Source: a bacterium (GTDB lineage: Bacteria; Vulcanimicrobiota; Vulcanimicrobiia; Vulcanimicrobiales; Vulcanimicrobiaceae). Taken from it: DNA of 64,000 bases. The DNA lies in the NCBI GenBank assembly GCA_021778415.1, contig JAJYCL010000001.1, positions 124,001 to 188,000 of the forward strand, written 5' to 3'. Positions within the stretch are counted from its first letter, which is position 1. Every line of letters starts with the position of its first letter. The notes below the pieces were generated by a model, which saw only the letters and a list, made by a program, of their open reading frames with translations, was not told where the DNA came from and did not search any database. This document shows positions 45,358 through 57,689 of this stretch, in pieces. Made by a program: the position numbers and the translations under genes.

Positions 45358-46560
45358 ATGGCTCGGATACTCGCCTATACCGTCGAAGCTCTCGACGCCA
45401 TCTGGCGAAATCGGTTGCGTTCGCTGCTTACTATGCTCGGAATGATTATCGGTATCGCATCCGTTATCACCGTCTTGGGCTTAAGCCAGGCGGCATCGCG
45501 AGGATTGGAAAGCGAGCTTTCTGCAGGCGGAGACCCCGGCATCGTAGCTTTCGTCGACCAATCGCAAGATTTACCATCGATTGCAACGCTCTATTATCGA
45601 GACGTAGCACGTATCGTGGCATTATCGGGCGGAGCGATCAGATCGGCAATTCCGATCTACGGCGCGGGTGGTGGCCGAAATCTCGAAGTGACCGGCGTTG
45701 GCAAACCGAATTATATCTCAGGATTTTCAAGCGATGGAGATCGACAAAATGCCAATCTTATCGTCGATAGCGGACGCCTGTTGCGACAAAGCGATGTAAC
45801 GAATGCGAGTCCTGTTTGCATCATCGCTAAAAGCTCGGCCGACAAACTATTTCCATCTGGAAATGCACTCGGGCAATCGATCTCCGTGGGAGATATGCGA
45901 TTAAACATTGTTGGAATCTATACCCTGAAGGGAAGCCTACTGAACTCGTTCACGGGCGACTCGATGTTTATTCCGTATACCACGTTCCATCTTCTTGAGC
46001 CGGGAGCAATAGATGGCATCCAAGCGTGGCCGGCCGATACCGTCTCAAAATACGATGCCATCGTCGAATTAAAGAGTCTTCTTGCATCGGTTAAAGGCCC
46101 GAAGGCCCAGTACACCATCCAAGACCAGGCAGCATCTCTTGGCATCTTTAGCAAAGTTCTCGATTCAATTGGAATCGGACTAACATTTATTGGAGCGCTG
46201 TCCCTTGTTGTTGCCGGTGTTGGGATTATGAATATTATGCTCGTTTCAATTGCCGAACGGACTCGCGAGATCGGGATTCGCAAATCGATCGGCGCATCGG
46301 CGGCCGATATTAGTTTCCAATTTTTAGTCGAATCGATTATTGTTTCGTTCATGGGTGGAGCGATCGGCATGCTCCTCGGAATACTTTGCGTCAACCTCGG
46401 ATCGACGCTCCTGATGAAATATATCGGCGTGGCACCGATCCCGTGGACGTTAATTATCAGCGTCGCGGTCGGTTTTTCTCTAGCGGTCGGAATCGGCTTT
46501 GGGTCGTATCCCGCGGCTCGAGCGGGTCGCCTCGATCCCGTTGAAGCGCTGAGATCGTAA
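45358..46560 (+). CDS. MacB/FtsX-type ABC permease 1
   Basis: A 400-residue permease with the MacB periplasmic-core architecture: first helix RNRLRSLLTMLGMIIGIASVITVLGL, a large periplasmic domain, then three helices with MNIMLVSIAERTREIGIRKSIGAS, the FtsX signature that couples to the ATPase. The start at 45358 is four bases after the adaptor stop. It differs from the second permease by sequence throughout, so the exporter is probably a heterodimer. Confidence 0.92.
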   Translation: MARILAYTVEALDAIWRNRLRSLLTMLGMIIGIASVITVLGLSQAASRGLESELSAGGDPGIVAFVDQSQDLPSIATLYYRDVARIVALSGGAIRSAIPIYGAGGGRNLEVTGVGKPNYISGFSSDGDRQNANLIVDSGRLLRQSDVTNASPVCIIAKSSADKLFPSGNALGQSISVGDMRLNIVGIYTLKGSLLNSFTGDSMFIPYTTFHLLEPGAIDGIQAWPADTVSKYDAIVELKSLLASVKGPKAQYTIQDQAASLGIFSKVLDSIGIGLTFIGALSLVVAGVGIMNIMLVSIAERTREIGIRKSIGASAADISFQFLVESIIVSFMGGAIGMLLGILCVNLGSTLLMKYIGVAPIPWTLIISVAVGFSLAVGIGFGSYPAARAGRLDPVEALRS

Positions 46561-47756
46561 TGTTCTCATATATTGTCGAAGCCTGGGCCGTCCTTATGGC
46601 CAACCGTACGCGCACAATACTTACGCTTATCGGCCTCGTCGTAGGCGTCGCGGCCATTATTGCGGTTCAAATCTCGGCATCTGCGATGAGCGGTGCGGTG
46701 ACGGGTGCCTTCAAAGGCCTCAATACGTCGATGTTTTTCACATTCCCAAAATCCTCCGGCGGAGATTTAGAGAAGGCCGCCCTCCACCTCTCGGATATTG
46801 CGCTCATTGAATCCATTCCGGGTGTACGAACGGCAATTCCGTATCAGCAACAACGCACGGTCATCCGCGTCGGCCATAATGCCGTTCGACTGAAATTCGG
46901 AGGCGAGTCCGACCAACGCTTCAGCACTGCACCACTTGCCCAAGGGCGAGTCATTTCACTTGACGATGTGACGTCGGCTGCGAGCGTTTGCGTCATCTCG
47001 TCAAAAGCGTTCGAACGGCTTTTTCCAAATGGTGGCGACGTTGTCGGACAGTCGGTTCTCGTAGGGGATCGTCGATATGTCATCATCGGAGTGCTCGGGA
47101 AGACGACGATTGATACCGCCTCGCTCGGTCTTGATATTGCCGCCGATGTCACAATTCCGTATACCACCTATTACAATAACTATCAGCGTGGTCAAACACT
47201 CTTTGGTCTTGAAGTACTTCCGAACCCGGGCATATCGCCGACATCACTTGAGCCGGCGGTGAAACAAGCGCTTTCGACATCGCATAGCGGAGCTCAATAT
47301 CAAACATTCGATTTTGGTATGTTTTTCCGCACGATTTCCGGTTTCTTCGGGGTGATAGGCATCGTTGTCGGCGCCGTCGGCGGCATCGCACTTCTTGTCG
47401 CAGGTATCGGCATTATGAATATTATGCTGGTATCGGTCATGGAACGAACCCGGGAGATTGGAGTCCGCAAAGCAATCGGTGCGAAAGGCGGACAAGTCTT
47501 GCTGCAATTTTTTATCGAGGCCCTCTTACTATCGAGCATCGGATCGGGGATCGGGCTCGCGCTGGGTGTTCTCCTAGGATGGGGCGCATCGGCACTTTTC
47601 ATCTCCAAAATCTCAGGCGTTACCGCGCCGATTCCGTGGCTTTCGATTACTTCGCTGACCATGATTTTTGCTACCGTTGTCACGATTGTGTTTGGCACCT
47701 ACCCCGCATTCCGTGCTTCGCGACTCGATCCCATTGAGGCTCTTCGTTATGAATAA
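46560..47756 (+). CDS. MacB/FtsX-type ABC permease 2
   Basis: A 398-residue paralogue of the preceding permease: opening [23 protein letters not shown], a periplasmic domain, and [27 protein letters not shown] before the last helices. The start shares an A with the previous stop (TAATG). Two permeases with one ATPase suggest a heterodimer instead of the MacB homodimer. It overlaps the ATPase start by 8 bp. Confidence 0.92.
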   Translation: MFSYIVEAWAVLMANRTRTILTLIGLVVGVAAIIAVQISASAMSGAVTGAFKGLNTSMFFTFPKSSGGDLEKAALHLSDIALIESIPGVRTAIPYQQQRTVIRVGHNAVRLKFGGESDQRFSTAPLAQGRVISLDDVTSAASVCVISSKAFERLFPNGGDVVGQSVLVGDRRYVIIGVLGKTTIDTASLGLDIAADVTIPYTTYYNNYQRGQTLFGLEVLPNPGISPTSLEPAVKQALSTSHSGAQYQTFDFGMFFRTISGFFGVIGIVVGAVGGIALLVAGIGIMNIMLVSVMERTREIGVRKAIGAKGGQVLLQFFIEALLLSSIGSGIGLALGVLLGWGASALFISKISGVTAPIPWLSITSLTMIFATVVTIVFGTYPAFRASRLDPIEALRYE

Positions 47757-48456
47757 TCCAGTAAAACTCACCGCCAATGCCATCTCGATGCAAGCGATCA
47801 CGAAGACGTACAAGATGGGCGACGTTGAAGTCAACGCCCTTCGCGGCGTATCGTTCGATATCGCACACGGCGAATACGTCGCCATCATGGGCCCGTCCGG
47901 CTCGGGAAAATCAACGCTGATGAACGTCATCGGATGCTTGGATCGTCCGAGCAGCGGCAGCTATTTCCTCGACGACACCGATGTGTCCAAATTGGACGAC
48001 GCAAAACTCGCGCACATACGACTCACGAAGCTGGGATTCGTCTTCCAAGGGTTCAACTTACTTGCGCGCACCGACGCAATTAAAAATGTTTCGCTTCCCC
48101 TCTTCTATGCCGGTGTGCCCGCAAAAGAACGGCGCGCACGCGCCCTCGAGGTGCTCAAGACCGTCGGATTGAGCGAGCGGGCGAACCACAAGCCGAACGA
48201 ACTCTCCGGTGGCCAGCAACAACGTGTGGCCATCGCCCGCGCCTTGATCAACAATCCGACCGTCATCCTGGCCGACGAACCGACCGGTAACCTTGACTCT
48301 GCGACGTCCGATGACGTCCTTGCCCTCTTTGCCAATCTGCACGCGGGCGGGCGAACCATCATCATCGTGACGCATGACGAAGAGGTCGCCGACCGCGCAT
48401 CCCGCGTCATCCGCTTACGGGACGGCCTCATCGTCTCGGATACGAACAAAATGTAA
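47749..48456 (+). CDS. MacB/LolD-type ABC ATPase
   Basis: A 235-residue ATPase with Walker A GPSGSGKS, signature [15 protein letters not shown], Walker [14 protein letters not shown] and H-loop VTHDEE. It is a free-standing subunit like LolD or FtsE and drives the two permeases. With the adaptor and TolC channel it should form a tripartite mechanotransmission-type exporter for a peptide, lipoprotein-like, glycolipid or antibiotic substrate. The start overlaps permease 2 by 8 bp. Confidence 0.95.
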   Translation: MNNPVKLTANAISMQAITKTYKMGDVEVNALRGVSFDIAHGEYVAIMGPSGSGKSTLMNVIGCLDRPSSGSYFLDDTDVSKLDDAKLAHIRLTKLGFVFQGFNLLARTDAIKNVSLPLFYAGVPAKERRARALEVLKTVGLSERANHKPNELSGGQQQRVAIARALINNPTVILADEPTGNLDSATSDDVLALFANLHAGGRTIIIVTHDEEVADRASRVIRLRDGLIVSDTNKM

Positions 48457-48479
48457 CTTCGTTGCGTTCTCTGTGGTAC

Positions 48480-49733
48480 ATGAACAGCATGAATCGTCGC
48501 ATACTTCCGACTCTTATCATCGCGCTCGGAGGCGCCGTTATCGGCAGCTTCCTTATGATGCTCTACGCGTCGAGCCACTTTACCGGCGTGGCCGGCCCGA
48601 ACCACACGCCCCCGTCGGTGAGTGCCGCCCCGCTCACGGGCATTAGCGACCAAGATCGCATCGTGTCCGCAGTAGCGCGCACGAAGCCCTCCGTCGTCGC
48701 CATTCAAATTATTCAGAATGGCCAGGTTGTGGTTCCCGTCGATCCTTTCCTCAATCAGATATTCGGCCAAAGCGGCCCGGGCGTGCTGCGCAAATATAAG
48801 CAGCGCTCATCGGGAAGCGGCTTCATCCTTGATACCCAAGGCGACATCGTGACGAACGCGCACGTCGTCGTTCCGAATACGAGCACGACGAGCGAACAGA
48901 TCAACGTCGTTTTTGCCGACGGTCATAAGTCGCTGGCGAAGATCGTTTCGGCCAGTGTCGGCAACGATATTGCCATTATCAAAGTCGACAACACCAAAAA
49001 TTTACCGCCGCCGCTCAAGCTGGCGAACTCCGACAAGCTTTTGCAGGGGATGTGGGCGATTGCCATCGGTGAGCCGTTGGGCTATCAGCAAACGGTGACG
49101 CTCGGCATTATCTCCGCCTTCAACCGTGAAGAGCAGATTCAAAGCGAGCAGGGCCAGTTGATGGATTTCAAAGGCCTCTTACAGACATCGGCACCGATTA
49201 ACCCAGGCAATTCCGGCGGCCCGCTGATCGATATCGACGGCCAAGTCATCGGTATCAATCAGTCCACGGTCAAATCAGCCTACGCTCAAGGCATCGGCTT
49301 TGCGATTCCGTCGAATCAAGTGAAAACCGTCGTTGCCGATCTTCTCAAACATCCCGGCGTCCACTATAGCGCCGGATCGGGCAAGGGTGCCGTCGGTGTG
49401 CAGTTGCAAGATCTTACACCCGGTCTTCGGAACCAAATCGGCTATAGCGGCACCGGGGGAGTCGCGATCATCCAGGTTCTTCCCGGAACACCGGCCGATC
49501 AGGCCGGCATCGAACCCGGCGACGTCATCTTAGAAGTCGACGGGAAGCCGATGAACAGCGCCAAGGACTTCGTGACGTATATCTCCAGCAAAAAACCCGG
49601 TGATACCGTGCGCATGGTGCTCTGGTCTCAGGGCGTGAAAAAATTCGTCGCCGTGAAACTCGTGGATCGCAGCACGCTCAACCCCGGAACAGCGCAGCGG
49701 CCGCAACAGTACGCGCCGCCGCAATCGCCCTAA
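48480..49733 (+). CDS. HtrA/DegP-like serine protease
   Basis: A roughly 417-residue secreted or membrane-anchored protease: an N-terminal hydrophobic helix ([19 protein letters not shown]), trypsin-like domain with His in TNAHVVVPN, Asp in NDIAIIKVD and Ser in [11 protein letters not shown], and a PDZ domain ([27 protein letters not shown]). It degrades or refolds damaged envelope proteins. The start is ATG 48480 or 48489; both are acceptable. It lies 23 bp after the exporter ATPase and may be transcribed separately. Confidence 0.94.
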   Translation: MNSMNRRILPTLIIALGGAVIGSFLMMLYASSHFTGVAGPNHTPPSVSAAPLTGISDQDRIVSAVARTKPSVVAIQIIQNGQVVVPVDPFLNQIFGQSGPGVLRKYKQRSSGSGFILDTQGDIVTNAHVVVPNTSTTSEQINVVFADGHKSLAKIVSASVGNDIAIIKVDNTKNLPPPLKLANSDKLLQGMWAIAIGEPLGYQQTVTLGIISAFNREEQIQSEQGQLMDFKGLLQTSAPINPGNSGGPLIDIDGQVIGINQSTVKSAYAQGIGFAIPSNQVKTVVADLLKHPGVHYSAGSGKGAVGVQLQDLTPGLRNQIGYSGTGGVAIIQVLPGTPADQAGIEPGDVILEVDGKPMNSAKDFVTYISSKKPGDTVRMVLWSQGVKKFVAVKLVDRSTLNPGTAQRPQQYAPPQSP

Positions 49734-51916
<2,183 letters not shown>

Positions 51917-51924
51917 CGTATGGC

Positions 51925-51946
51925 GGGGGCGCGACAACGCGCCCCC
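51925..51946 (+). terminator. Strong hairpin between dnaK and grpE
   Basis: A perfect 9-bp stem (GGGGGCGCG / CGCGCCCCC) with loop ACAA, 8 bp after the dnaK stop. No U-run follows (TTCC), so it is an mRNA 3'-end stabiliser or a leaky attenuator more than a full terminator; it would keep DnaK in excess over GrpE and DnaJ. Confidence 0.7.
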
Positions 51947-52001
51947 TTCCATCGCACATTGATCTCACCGCACTCACTCCAAGCTTAAAGCTGATGAAAT
52001 C

Positions 52002-52523
52002 ATGAATAACGATAATGACGTGGAGACCTCCGATACGGTCGTCCTCGATACTCCCGAGGATTCCGTCGAGGCAAAATTAGCGGCCGCGACCACGCGCGCC
52101 GACGAAAATTACAACAAATATCTTCTTGCGATGGCGGATTTCGAAAATTACAAGAAGCGTATTCAGCGCGAAATTGAAGCGGTGATTACCCGCAATCGCA
52201 ACACGCTCCTCAATCGGATGCTTCCGGTGCTCGATAATCTCGAACGCGCGCTTTCCTACGAAGCTGCCGGAGACGGCATCCGTGGTGGTGTTGAACAGAC
52301 GCTCAAAGGCTTTGAAGCCATGCTTGCCGGCGAAGGGATAAAACCCATCGATGTAGCCGGTCGGCCGTTCGATCCGCGCGTTGCCGAAGCCATCGGCACC
52401 GTCGAAGCTCCCGATGGAACCGAAGACGATACCGTGATGCATGTCGCTCAGAAAGGCTACACCATCGGTGATGAGCTCTTGCGTCCCGCGCAAGTCATCG
52501 TTGCCAAGCACGCATCGGCATAA
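52002..52523 (+). CDS. grpE: Nucleotide-exchange factor GrpE
   Basis: GrpE releases ADP from DnaK. The 173-residue protein has a charged N-terminus (NNDNDVETSDT), a long coiled coil (LAMADFENYKKRIQREIEAVI), and a C-terminal beta domain with PFDPRVAEAIGTVEAPD and KGYTIGDELLRPAQVIV. Length is near usual. It is separated from dnaK by a hairpin and from dnaJ by 4 bp. Confidence 0.95.
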   Translation: MNNDNDVETSDTVVLDTPEDSVEAKLAAATTRADENYNKYLLAMADFENYKKRIQREIEAVITRNRNTLLNRMLPVLDNLERALSYEAAGDGIRGGVEQTLKGFEAMLAGEGIKPIDVAGRPFDPRVAEAIGTVEAPDGTEDDTVMHVAQKGYTIGDELLRPAQVIVAKHASA

Positions 52524-52527
52524 GTGA

Positions 52528-53538
52528 ATGAATTACAAAGACTACTACGCCATTCTGGGTGTTCCGAAAAATGCGCCGGAAAAAGATATTAAATCCGCCT
52601 ATCGGAAGCTCGCGCGAAAATGGCACCCCGATGCGAATCTCAACAATACCAAGGAAGCGGAAGATCGTTTTAAGGATATTTCCGAGGCCTACGAGGTACT
52701 TGGAGATTCCGAGAAGCGTCGCAAATACGATGTCTTAGGGTCGGATTGGCAGCAAGCATCGGCGCAAGCCGAGCAGCAGCGTCGTTACCGCACCTCGCAA
52801 AACGAGCCGTTCGATTTTGGCGGCTTTTCGAATGCGGGTGGTGCGGGTTCCGGCTTCTCCGATTTCTTCGACATGTTCTTTAGCGGTGGCGGCGGGGCGC
52901 GACGAACGGCGAATGCGAATGTTGGTGCGCGCCGCGGTCAGGATCTCGAAACCACCATCGAACTTACCTTACGTGATGCCTATGACGGCGGCAAAAAATC
53001 CGTCTCCTTGCAAGTCGAGGATGCGTGCGCGCGATGCCGCGGAACGGGCACCGAAAATGGTCGCCTCTGTACCGTGTGTCACGGCACGGGACGTGTTTTG
53101 CAAAACAAAAAATTCGACATCACGATTCCGCGCGGCATCGGCGACGGCCAACGGATTCGACTCTCCGGTCAAGGTGGAACAGGTACGGCCGGTGGGGCGA
53201 GCGGCGATCTCTTTCTCGTGGTGAAAATCGCGGAAGATCCGACATACAAACGTAAAGGCAGCGACCTCTACGTCGACCTACCCGTTTCACTCTACGATCT
53301 CGTCCTTGGCGCCGAAGTCAAAGTCCCAACGATGGCCGGTCAAGTTACGATGTCGATTCCCGAGGGAACGCAAAACAATCGCTTGATGCGCCTCGCCGGC
53401 AAAGGCATGCCCAACGTCAAGGGCGCGGCAGCCGGAGATGAGTACGTTCGCTTAATCGGCCAATTGCCGCAAAGCCTCACCGATAAAGAACGCAAGCTCT
53501 TTAAAGAGCTCTCCGGTTTACGCAATGGAAAAAAATAG
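52528..53538 (+). CDS. dnaJ: DnaJ-family co-chaperone with half zinc domain
   Basis: A 336-residue DnaJ: J-domain with HPD at residues 33-35, a Gly/Phe region (residues 95-125), a shortened zinc domain, and the C-terminal substrate domains (LYVDLPVSLYDLVLGAEVKVPT). The zinc domain has only two CxxC motifs (Cys 167, 170, 181, 184; the second and the first both followed by xGxG) where normal DnaJ has four, so it can hold only one zinc centre. It thus lies between DnaJ and CbpA types. No hspR follows. Confidence 0.92.
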   Translation: MNYKDYYAILGVPKNAPEKDIKSAYRKLARKWHPDANLNNTKEAEDRFKDISEAYEVLGDSEKRRKYDVLGSDWQQASAQAEQQRRYRTSQNEPFDFGGFSNAGGAGSGFSDFFDMFFSGGGGARRTANANVGARRGQDLETTIELTLRDAYDGGKKSVSLQVEDACARCRGTGTENGRLCTVCHGTGRVLQNKKFDITIPRGIGDGQRIRLSGQGGTGTAGGASGDLFLVVKIAEDPTYKRKGSDLYVDLPVSLYDLVLGAEVKVPTMAGQVTMSIPEGTQNNRLMRLAGKGMPNVKGAAAGDEYVRLIGQLPQSLTDKERKLFKELSGLRNGKK

Positions 53539-53592
53539 CAACTTGCGTATGATATCGACGAGTTCTCCACTTTCGTGTTAGGTGGACCTCCG

Positions 53593-55404
53593 ATGCACGC
53601 CATGATGTATGGTGGTGCAGTCAATGACGGCCAACCGGTAAAACCGGCGAACGTCGATCTCCGGCGTATTACTAAACTTTTTGCGCCGTATTGGCGCCAC
53701 GAGATCGCCGTACTTGCCCTGATGTTTATCACGGCGATTATCGGCATTGTTCCACCCTTGTTGACGGCTCGTATTATCGACATCGCGATTCCCCAACGTG
53801 ACTTGCACTTACTCTTACTTCTCGTGTCGCTCATCGTGCTCAATGCACTCGTTGCCGCTGGAGTCGCAGTCGCTCAAGGGTATCTCAATTCGATCGTCGG
53901 CGAGAGCATTATGCGCGATTTGCGAACGGCTCTGGTCTCGCATCTCCACCGAATGCCGCTCTCGTTTTTCACGAATACGAAAACCGGCGAGATCATGAAC
54001 CGCGTCTCATCCGATGTCGACAACGTCGACGGTGTCGTCACCGGCACGCTCACGACCATCATTACGAATGTCCTGACCATCTCGACGACCCTCGTAACGA
54101 TGTTCATTTTAGACTGGCGACTAGCCTTAATTGCCATTGGCGTGACACCGTTGATGATTCTGCCGCTCGGCCCGGTTGGTCGAAAGATGTTCGCGATTCG
54201 CAAAAAGACGCGCGAACAGCGAGATCAAATCGAATCCATCACGCAAGAGACGCTTTCAATATCCGGGATCACGCTCATCAAATCATTTGCGCGCGAAATG
54301 TATGAGCGAACTCGCTTTAACGATACCGGCACCCGCCTGATGAAACTTGAGATCGATCTTGCGATGGTCGGGCGCTGGTTTATCGCCCTCATCGGCGCAA
54401 TGGCCGTGATCGGCCCGGCTCTCGTGTGGTTCGGAGGCGGCTGGTACGCCATCGCCGGCACCGTGACAACCGGTACGATCGTCGCCTTTATTTCCTTGAT
54501 TGTCACGCGCCTTTACGGTCCTACGGCGGCCCTGGCCGGGATCCAAGTCCAAGTGGTTAGCGCACTCGCCGTCTTCGAACGCATTTTCGAATACCTCGAT
54601 ATGAAGCCCGAAACCTATGAGCCCTCGGGTGCGACGACGCTAGGCCATGTCGAGGGTGATATCCGCTTTGAAAATGTATCGTTCGGTTACGATGATTCGC
54701 GCGAGATTTTGCACCATTTAAGCCTGCACGTAAAGCCTGGACAAGTTGCCGCATTCGTCGGCCCTTCGGGCGGCGGAAAAACAACGATTACGCAACTCGT
54801 TCCACGCTTTTATGCGCCAACCGACGGCGCCATTTTCATCGACGATCATGCGATTGATAACGTCTCGCTCACCTCGCTACGCGAAGCCATCGGCATCGTC
54901 ACGCAAGAGACCTATCTCTTCCATGACACGGTCGCCGCAAACATGCGCTACGCAAAGCCCGACGCCACGCTCGAAGAGCTTAAAATCGCAGCGCAGGCGG
55001 CAAACATCGATGCGGTCATTTCGGCCTTGCCGTTGCAATATGAAACGGTCGTCGGCGAACGCGGACACAAACTCTCCGGTGGAGAACGCCAACGTCTGGC
55101 AATCGCTCGCGTGCTCCTTAAAAACCCTCGCATTTTAATACTCGATGAGGCAACCTCCAGTCTCGATTCTCAGAGCGAAGCGCTAATCCAGGCAGCCCTT
55201 GACACGCTGATGCGGGGGCGCACGAGTCTCGTCATCGCGCATCGGCTTTCGACGATTGTCAATGCCGATATTATTTTCGTTATCGAGAGCGGACGCATTA
55301 TTGCGTCGGGAACCCATACCGAACTCCTCGCGCAAGGCGGGCTCTACGACGCGCTCTACCGAACGCAATTCCGAACAACATCGCCAACACCAACTCCCGC
55401 ATAG
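53593..55404 (+). CDS. ABC exporter, fused transmembrane and nucleotide-binding domains
   Basis: A 603-residue half-transporter of the MsbA/lipid or multidrug type: six helices in residues 30-310 (FITAIIGIVPPLL, ALVAAGVAVAQGYL and others), then NBD with Walker A GPSGGGKTTI, signature LSGGERQRLAIARVL, Walker B ILILDEATSSLDS and D-loop, H-loop IAHRL. The start ATG 53593 has AGGTGG about 8 bp upstream; a GTG six codons earlier is less likely. It probably works as a homodimer. It follows dnaJ by 54 bp. Substrate unknown. Confidence 0.9.
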   Translation: MHAMMYGGAVNDGQPVKPANVDLRRITKLFAPYWRHEIAVLALMFITAIIGIVPPLLTARIIDIAIPQRDLHLLLLLVSLIVLNALVAAGVAVAQGYLNSIVGESIMRDLRTALVSHLHRMPLSFFTNTKTGEIMNRVSSDVDNVDGVVTGTLTTIITNVLTISTTLVTMFILDWRLALIAIGVTPLMILPLGPVGRKMFAIRKKTREQRDQIESITQETLSISGITLIKSFAREMYERTRFNDTGTRLMKLEIDLAMVGRWFIALIGAMAVIGPALVWFGGGWYAIAGTVTTGTIVAFISLIVTRLYGPTAALAGIQVQVVSALAVFERIFEYLDMKPETYEPSGATTLGHVEGDIRFENVSFGYDDSREILHHLSLHVKPGQVAAFVGPSGGGKTTITQLVPRFYAPTDGAIFIDDHAIDNVSLTSLREAIGIVTQETYLFHDTVAANMRYAKPDATLEELKIAAQAANIDAVISALPLQYETVVGERGHKLSGGERQRLAIARVLLKNPRILILDEATSSLDSQSEALIQAALDTLMRGRTSLVIAHRLSTIVNADIIFVIESGRIIASGTHTELLAQGGLYDALYRTQFRTTSPTPTPA

Positions 55405-55413
55405 GAAAATCGC

Positions 55414-56118
55414 ATGCCGACACTACACGTCGCCGGTCTTTGTAAACGCTTTGGAAAAACACTCGCCGTAGATTCTCTTGATCTCACGGCGAATTCCGGT
55501 GAGATCGTGGCCTTGCTCGGGCCCAATGGTGCCGGAAAATCCACAAGCTTTCTTTGCCTTTCGGGCATGATGCGCCCCGACAGCGGCACCATAACATGGG
55601 GCGATATGGCCTTACGCTCGAACCGGGGTCGCACCATTGCGCTCATCCCCGAAACGCCAGATGTCTATACGTTGCTCACTGTTTGGGAGCATCTCGTGTT
55701 CGTAGCAAAAAGTTGCCGCCTCGGCGATGGCTGGGAAACAAAGGCTCGCGATCTCCTCGAACGTCTCAATATCACCGATCAACGCGACACACTAGGGGCG
55801 GCATTGAGTAAAGGCATGCGTCAGAAAACATTGATTGCAGCCACGCTTCTCGCGGACGCTCCGATTCTGCTTTTTGACGAACCGATGATCGGCTTAGACC
55901 CTGCGGGGCAACGTGAGCTCCGCGCGATATTCTCCGAACTTCGCAATGAAAAGAAGGCGATTATCGTCAGTACCCATATGCTCGACGCGGCAAAAGCAAT
56001 TGCCGATCGCGCCGTTGTCCTCAAAGCCGGGCACACGATTTTCACCGGATCGTTCGCCGAAATGGGAGAACTCGGCACAAGCGACATTGAATCGACGTTC
56101 CTGGAAATGACGACGTAA
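55414..56118 (+). CDS. ABC transporter ATP-binding protein
   Basis: A 234-residue ATPase: Walker A GPNGAGKSTS, Q-loop-like ALIPETPDVYT, signature LSKGMRQKTLIAATLL (Lys in place of the second Gly), Walker B ILLFDEPMIGLDP, H-loop THML. The signature LSKGMRQ with ALIPETPDVY resembles the drug-resistance/Na+-efflux exporter ATPases. It forms a pair with the next permease gene, starting 3 bp after its stop. AGGAAAA precedes the ATG. Confidence 0.9.
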   Translation: MPTLHVAGLCKRFGKTLAVDSLDLTANSGEIVALLGPNGAGKSTSFLCLSGMMRPDSGTITWGDMALRSNRGRTIALIPETPDVYTLLTVWEHLVFVAKSCRLGDGWETKARDLLERLNITDQRDTLGAALSKGMRQKTLIAATLLADAPILLFDEPMIGLDPAGQRELRAIFSELRNEKKAIIVSTHMLDAAKAIADRAVVLKAGHTIFTGSFAEMGELGTSDIESTFLEMTT

Positions 56119-56121
56119 CGC

Positions 56122-57675
56122 ATGCTTGCGCAACTGAACGCTCTGGCCTATCTCGAATCTCGGCAGATTGTCAATTTCGCTCGCAATGCGATTCGTACTC
56201 CATCGCGCATCATTGTTTGGGTCATGCTTATTGCCTGGGTGGGATTCACGATTTACGGTCGGGCTCAAGGCGGAGTATCGCACCATAGCCCCTTTGGGTT
56301 CTCACCGCTTCTTCCGTCAATTTTTGGTTTTCTCGGGCTTGTGCTTTTCTCGTCAACTCTTTTTCAAGGAGCCAAAGGCCGAGTTGCGACTTTTGCAAAT
56401 GCCGCCGACGCGCGTTTTCTCATTTGCTCGCGCCTGAATCCGCTCATTGTCATTTTCTGGCTACAGATCAGAAATTCAGCGCTTCTTTTTCTGCGCATTT
56501 CACTCGTTGTCATCGTCAATGTGCTGCTTTTTTCCCACGGTAATGGCTTGCAGTCATTCTTAGGCATTTCAGGGCTTTTCGTTCTATTTACCATCACACC
56601 GCTGCCGACGTTCGAACTTTCACGGCGATTGCCCGGTCCTATTGTACCCATCGCCGCATTAGTGTTGATGAGTGCAAGTATTCTCGCGCTCGCACTCTGT
56701 GCCGCATCATTTGCCTTTCCCGCTCTTTCCTCGGTTGCTACATACATTGAAAATCTCGGCATCGGTACGGCAACGGTGGCACTGTGGAGCGGATCGACTG
56801 CAGCCGTCGCAATCGTATGGGGTGTCAATGCGCTTATCATCACGCTCGGCGAGTTAGGTGCGTCGGATATTTATCCCGAGCTCTACTCTTCGACGCTAAC
56901 ATGGGCTGCGCGTTGGAGCCGAGCGCGCGGCTGGAATCATCTCTCGCGCCCCAAGGCCGGCGTTAAGGACGTTCGATCGATCGGAACCCCGTTCCAGGGC
57001 GTCATGGTGGCATTTTGGAAGGAACAGATAGCCTACATGCGTTCACCCGGCGTGCGCACGATGTTTTTTGTCGAGCTCGGTGTTGCCGTTATCGCCGGTA
57101 TCATCGGGGGCATCGTCGGACGACACGACCAAGAGGCGCTGGGGACGATTATCGGCGCCGCCTTCTCCATTATCGTTCTTTTGCTCGCTCTCTCGGGAAC
57201 ATCGTTGGTTCATGATATTTCAAAACCGATCTGGTGGATCGGCAGCGGGAGCACGCTTGCGAAATTGACGACATGGTCGATTGCGACCTCACTCGATTCT
57301 ATCGTCATTTTGGTATTGGGGAGTCTGAGCTTGGGCATCGCCAGCGGCAATGCGCTCTATGCTTTGATCGGATGTACGCTGGCCTTGCTCGTGCCGTCGT
57401 TTGTACGCGCTATCGGCGTTGCAACGTATTCGTTCCTACCAGCCGCAATCGACCAGCGCGGCCCGGTCGCCATCATCCGCGCGCTCATGCTCTATGTGTT
57501 ATTTGCTCCTCCCGTAGCATTGGGCATCTTTGTCGGCGCTCAAACGTCGAGTGCATTTCTCGCCATTGCTGTTGCACTTGGCACGACGATCGCCGAAGGC
57601 ATGCTCGCTCTATTGATTGCGGCGAAAAAAATAGAAGGCCGCGGCGCCGAATACTCCACCGCCGAAGTGTCGTAA
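56122..57675 (+). CDS. ABC exporter permease (ABC-2-like)
   Basis: A 517-residue integral membrane protein with around 11-12 hydrophobic stretches, no periplasmic binding domain and no signature that I can name with certainty. It sits 3 bp after its ATPase, so they form one exporter. LFQGAKGRVATFANAADARFLICSRLNPLIV near residue 75 resembles the 'putative ABC exporter' family, whose substrates are unknown. The final bases abut the REP-like array. Confidence 0.75.
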   Translation: MLAQLNALAYLESRQIVNFARNAIRTPSRIIVWVMLIAWVGFTIYGRAQGGVSHHSPFGFSPLLPSIFGFLGLVLFSSTLFQGAKGRVATFANAADARFLICSRLNPLIVIFWLQIRNSALLFLRISLVVIVNVLLFSHGNGLQSFLGISGLFVLFTITPLPTFELSRRLPGPIVPIAALVLMSASILALALCAASFAFPALSSVATYIENLGIGTATVALWSGSTAAVAIVWGVNALIITLGELGASDIYPELYSSTLTWAARWSRARGWNHLSRPKAGVKDVRSIGTPFQGVMVAFWKEQIAYMRSPGVRTMFFVELGVAVIAGIIGGIVGRHDQEALGTIIGAAFSIIVLLLALSGTSLVHDISKPIWWIGSGSTLAKLTTWSIATSLDSIVILVLGSLSLGIASGNALYALIGCTLALLVPSFVRAIGVATYSFLPAAIDQRGPVAIIRALMLYVLFAPPVALGIFVGAQTSSAFLAIAVALGTTIAEGMLALLIAAKKIEGRGAEYSTAEVS

Positions 57676-57689
57676 AACACCCAATTCCA

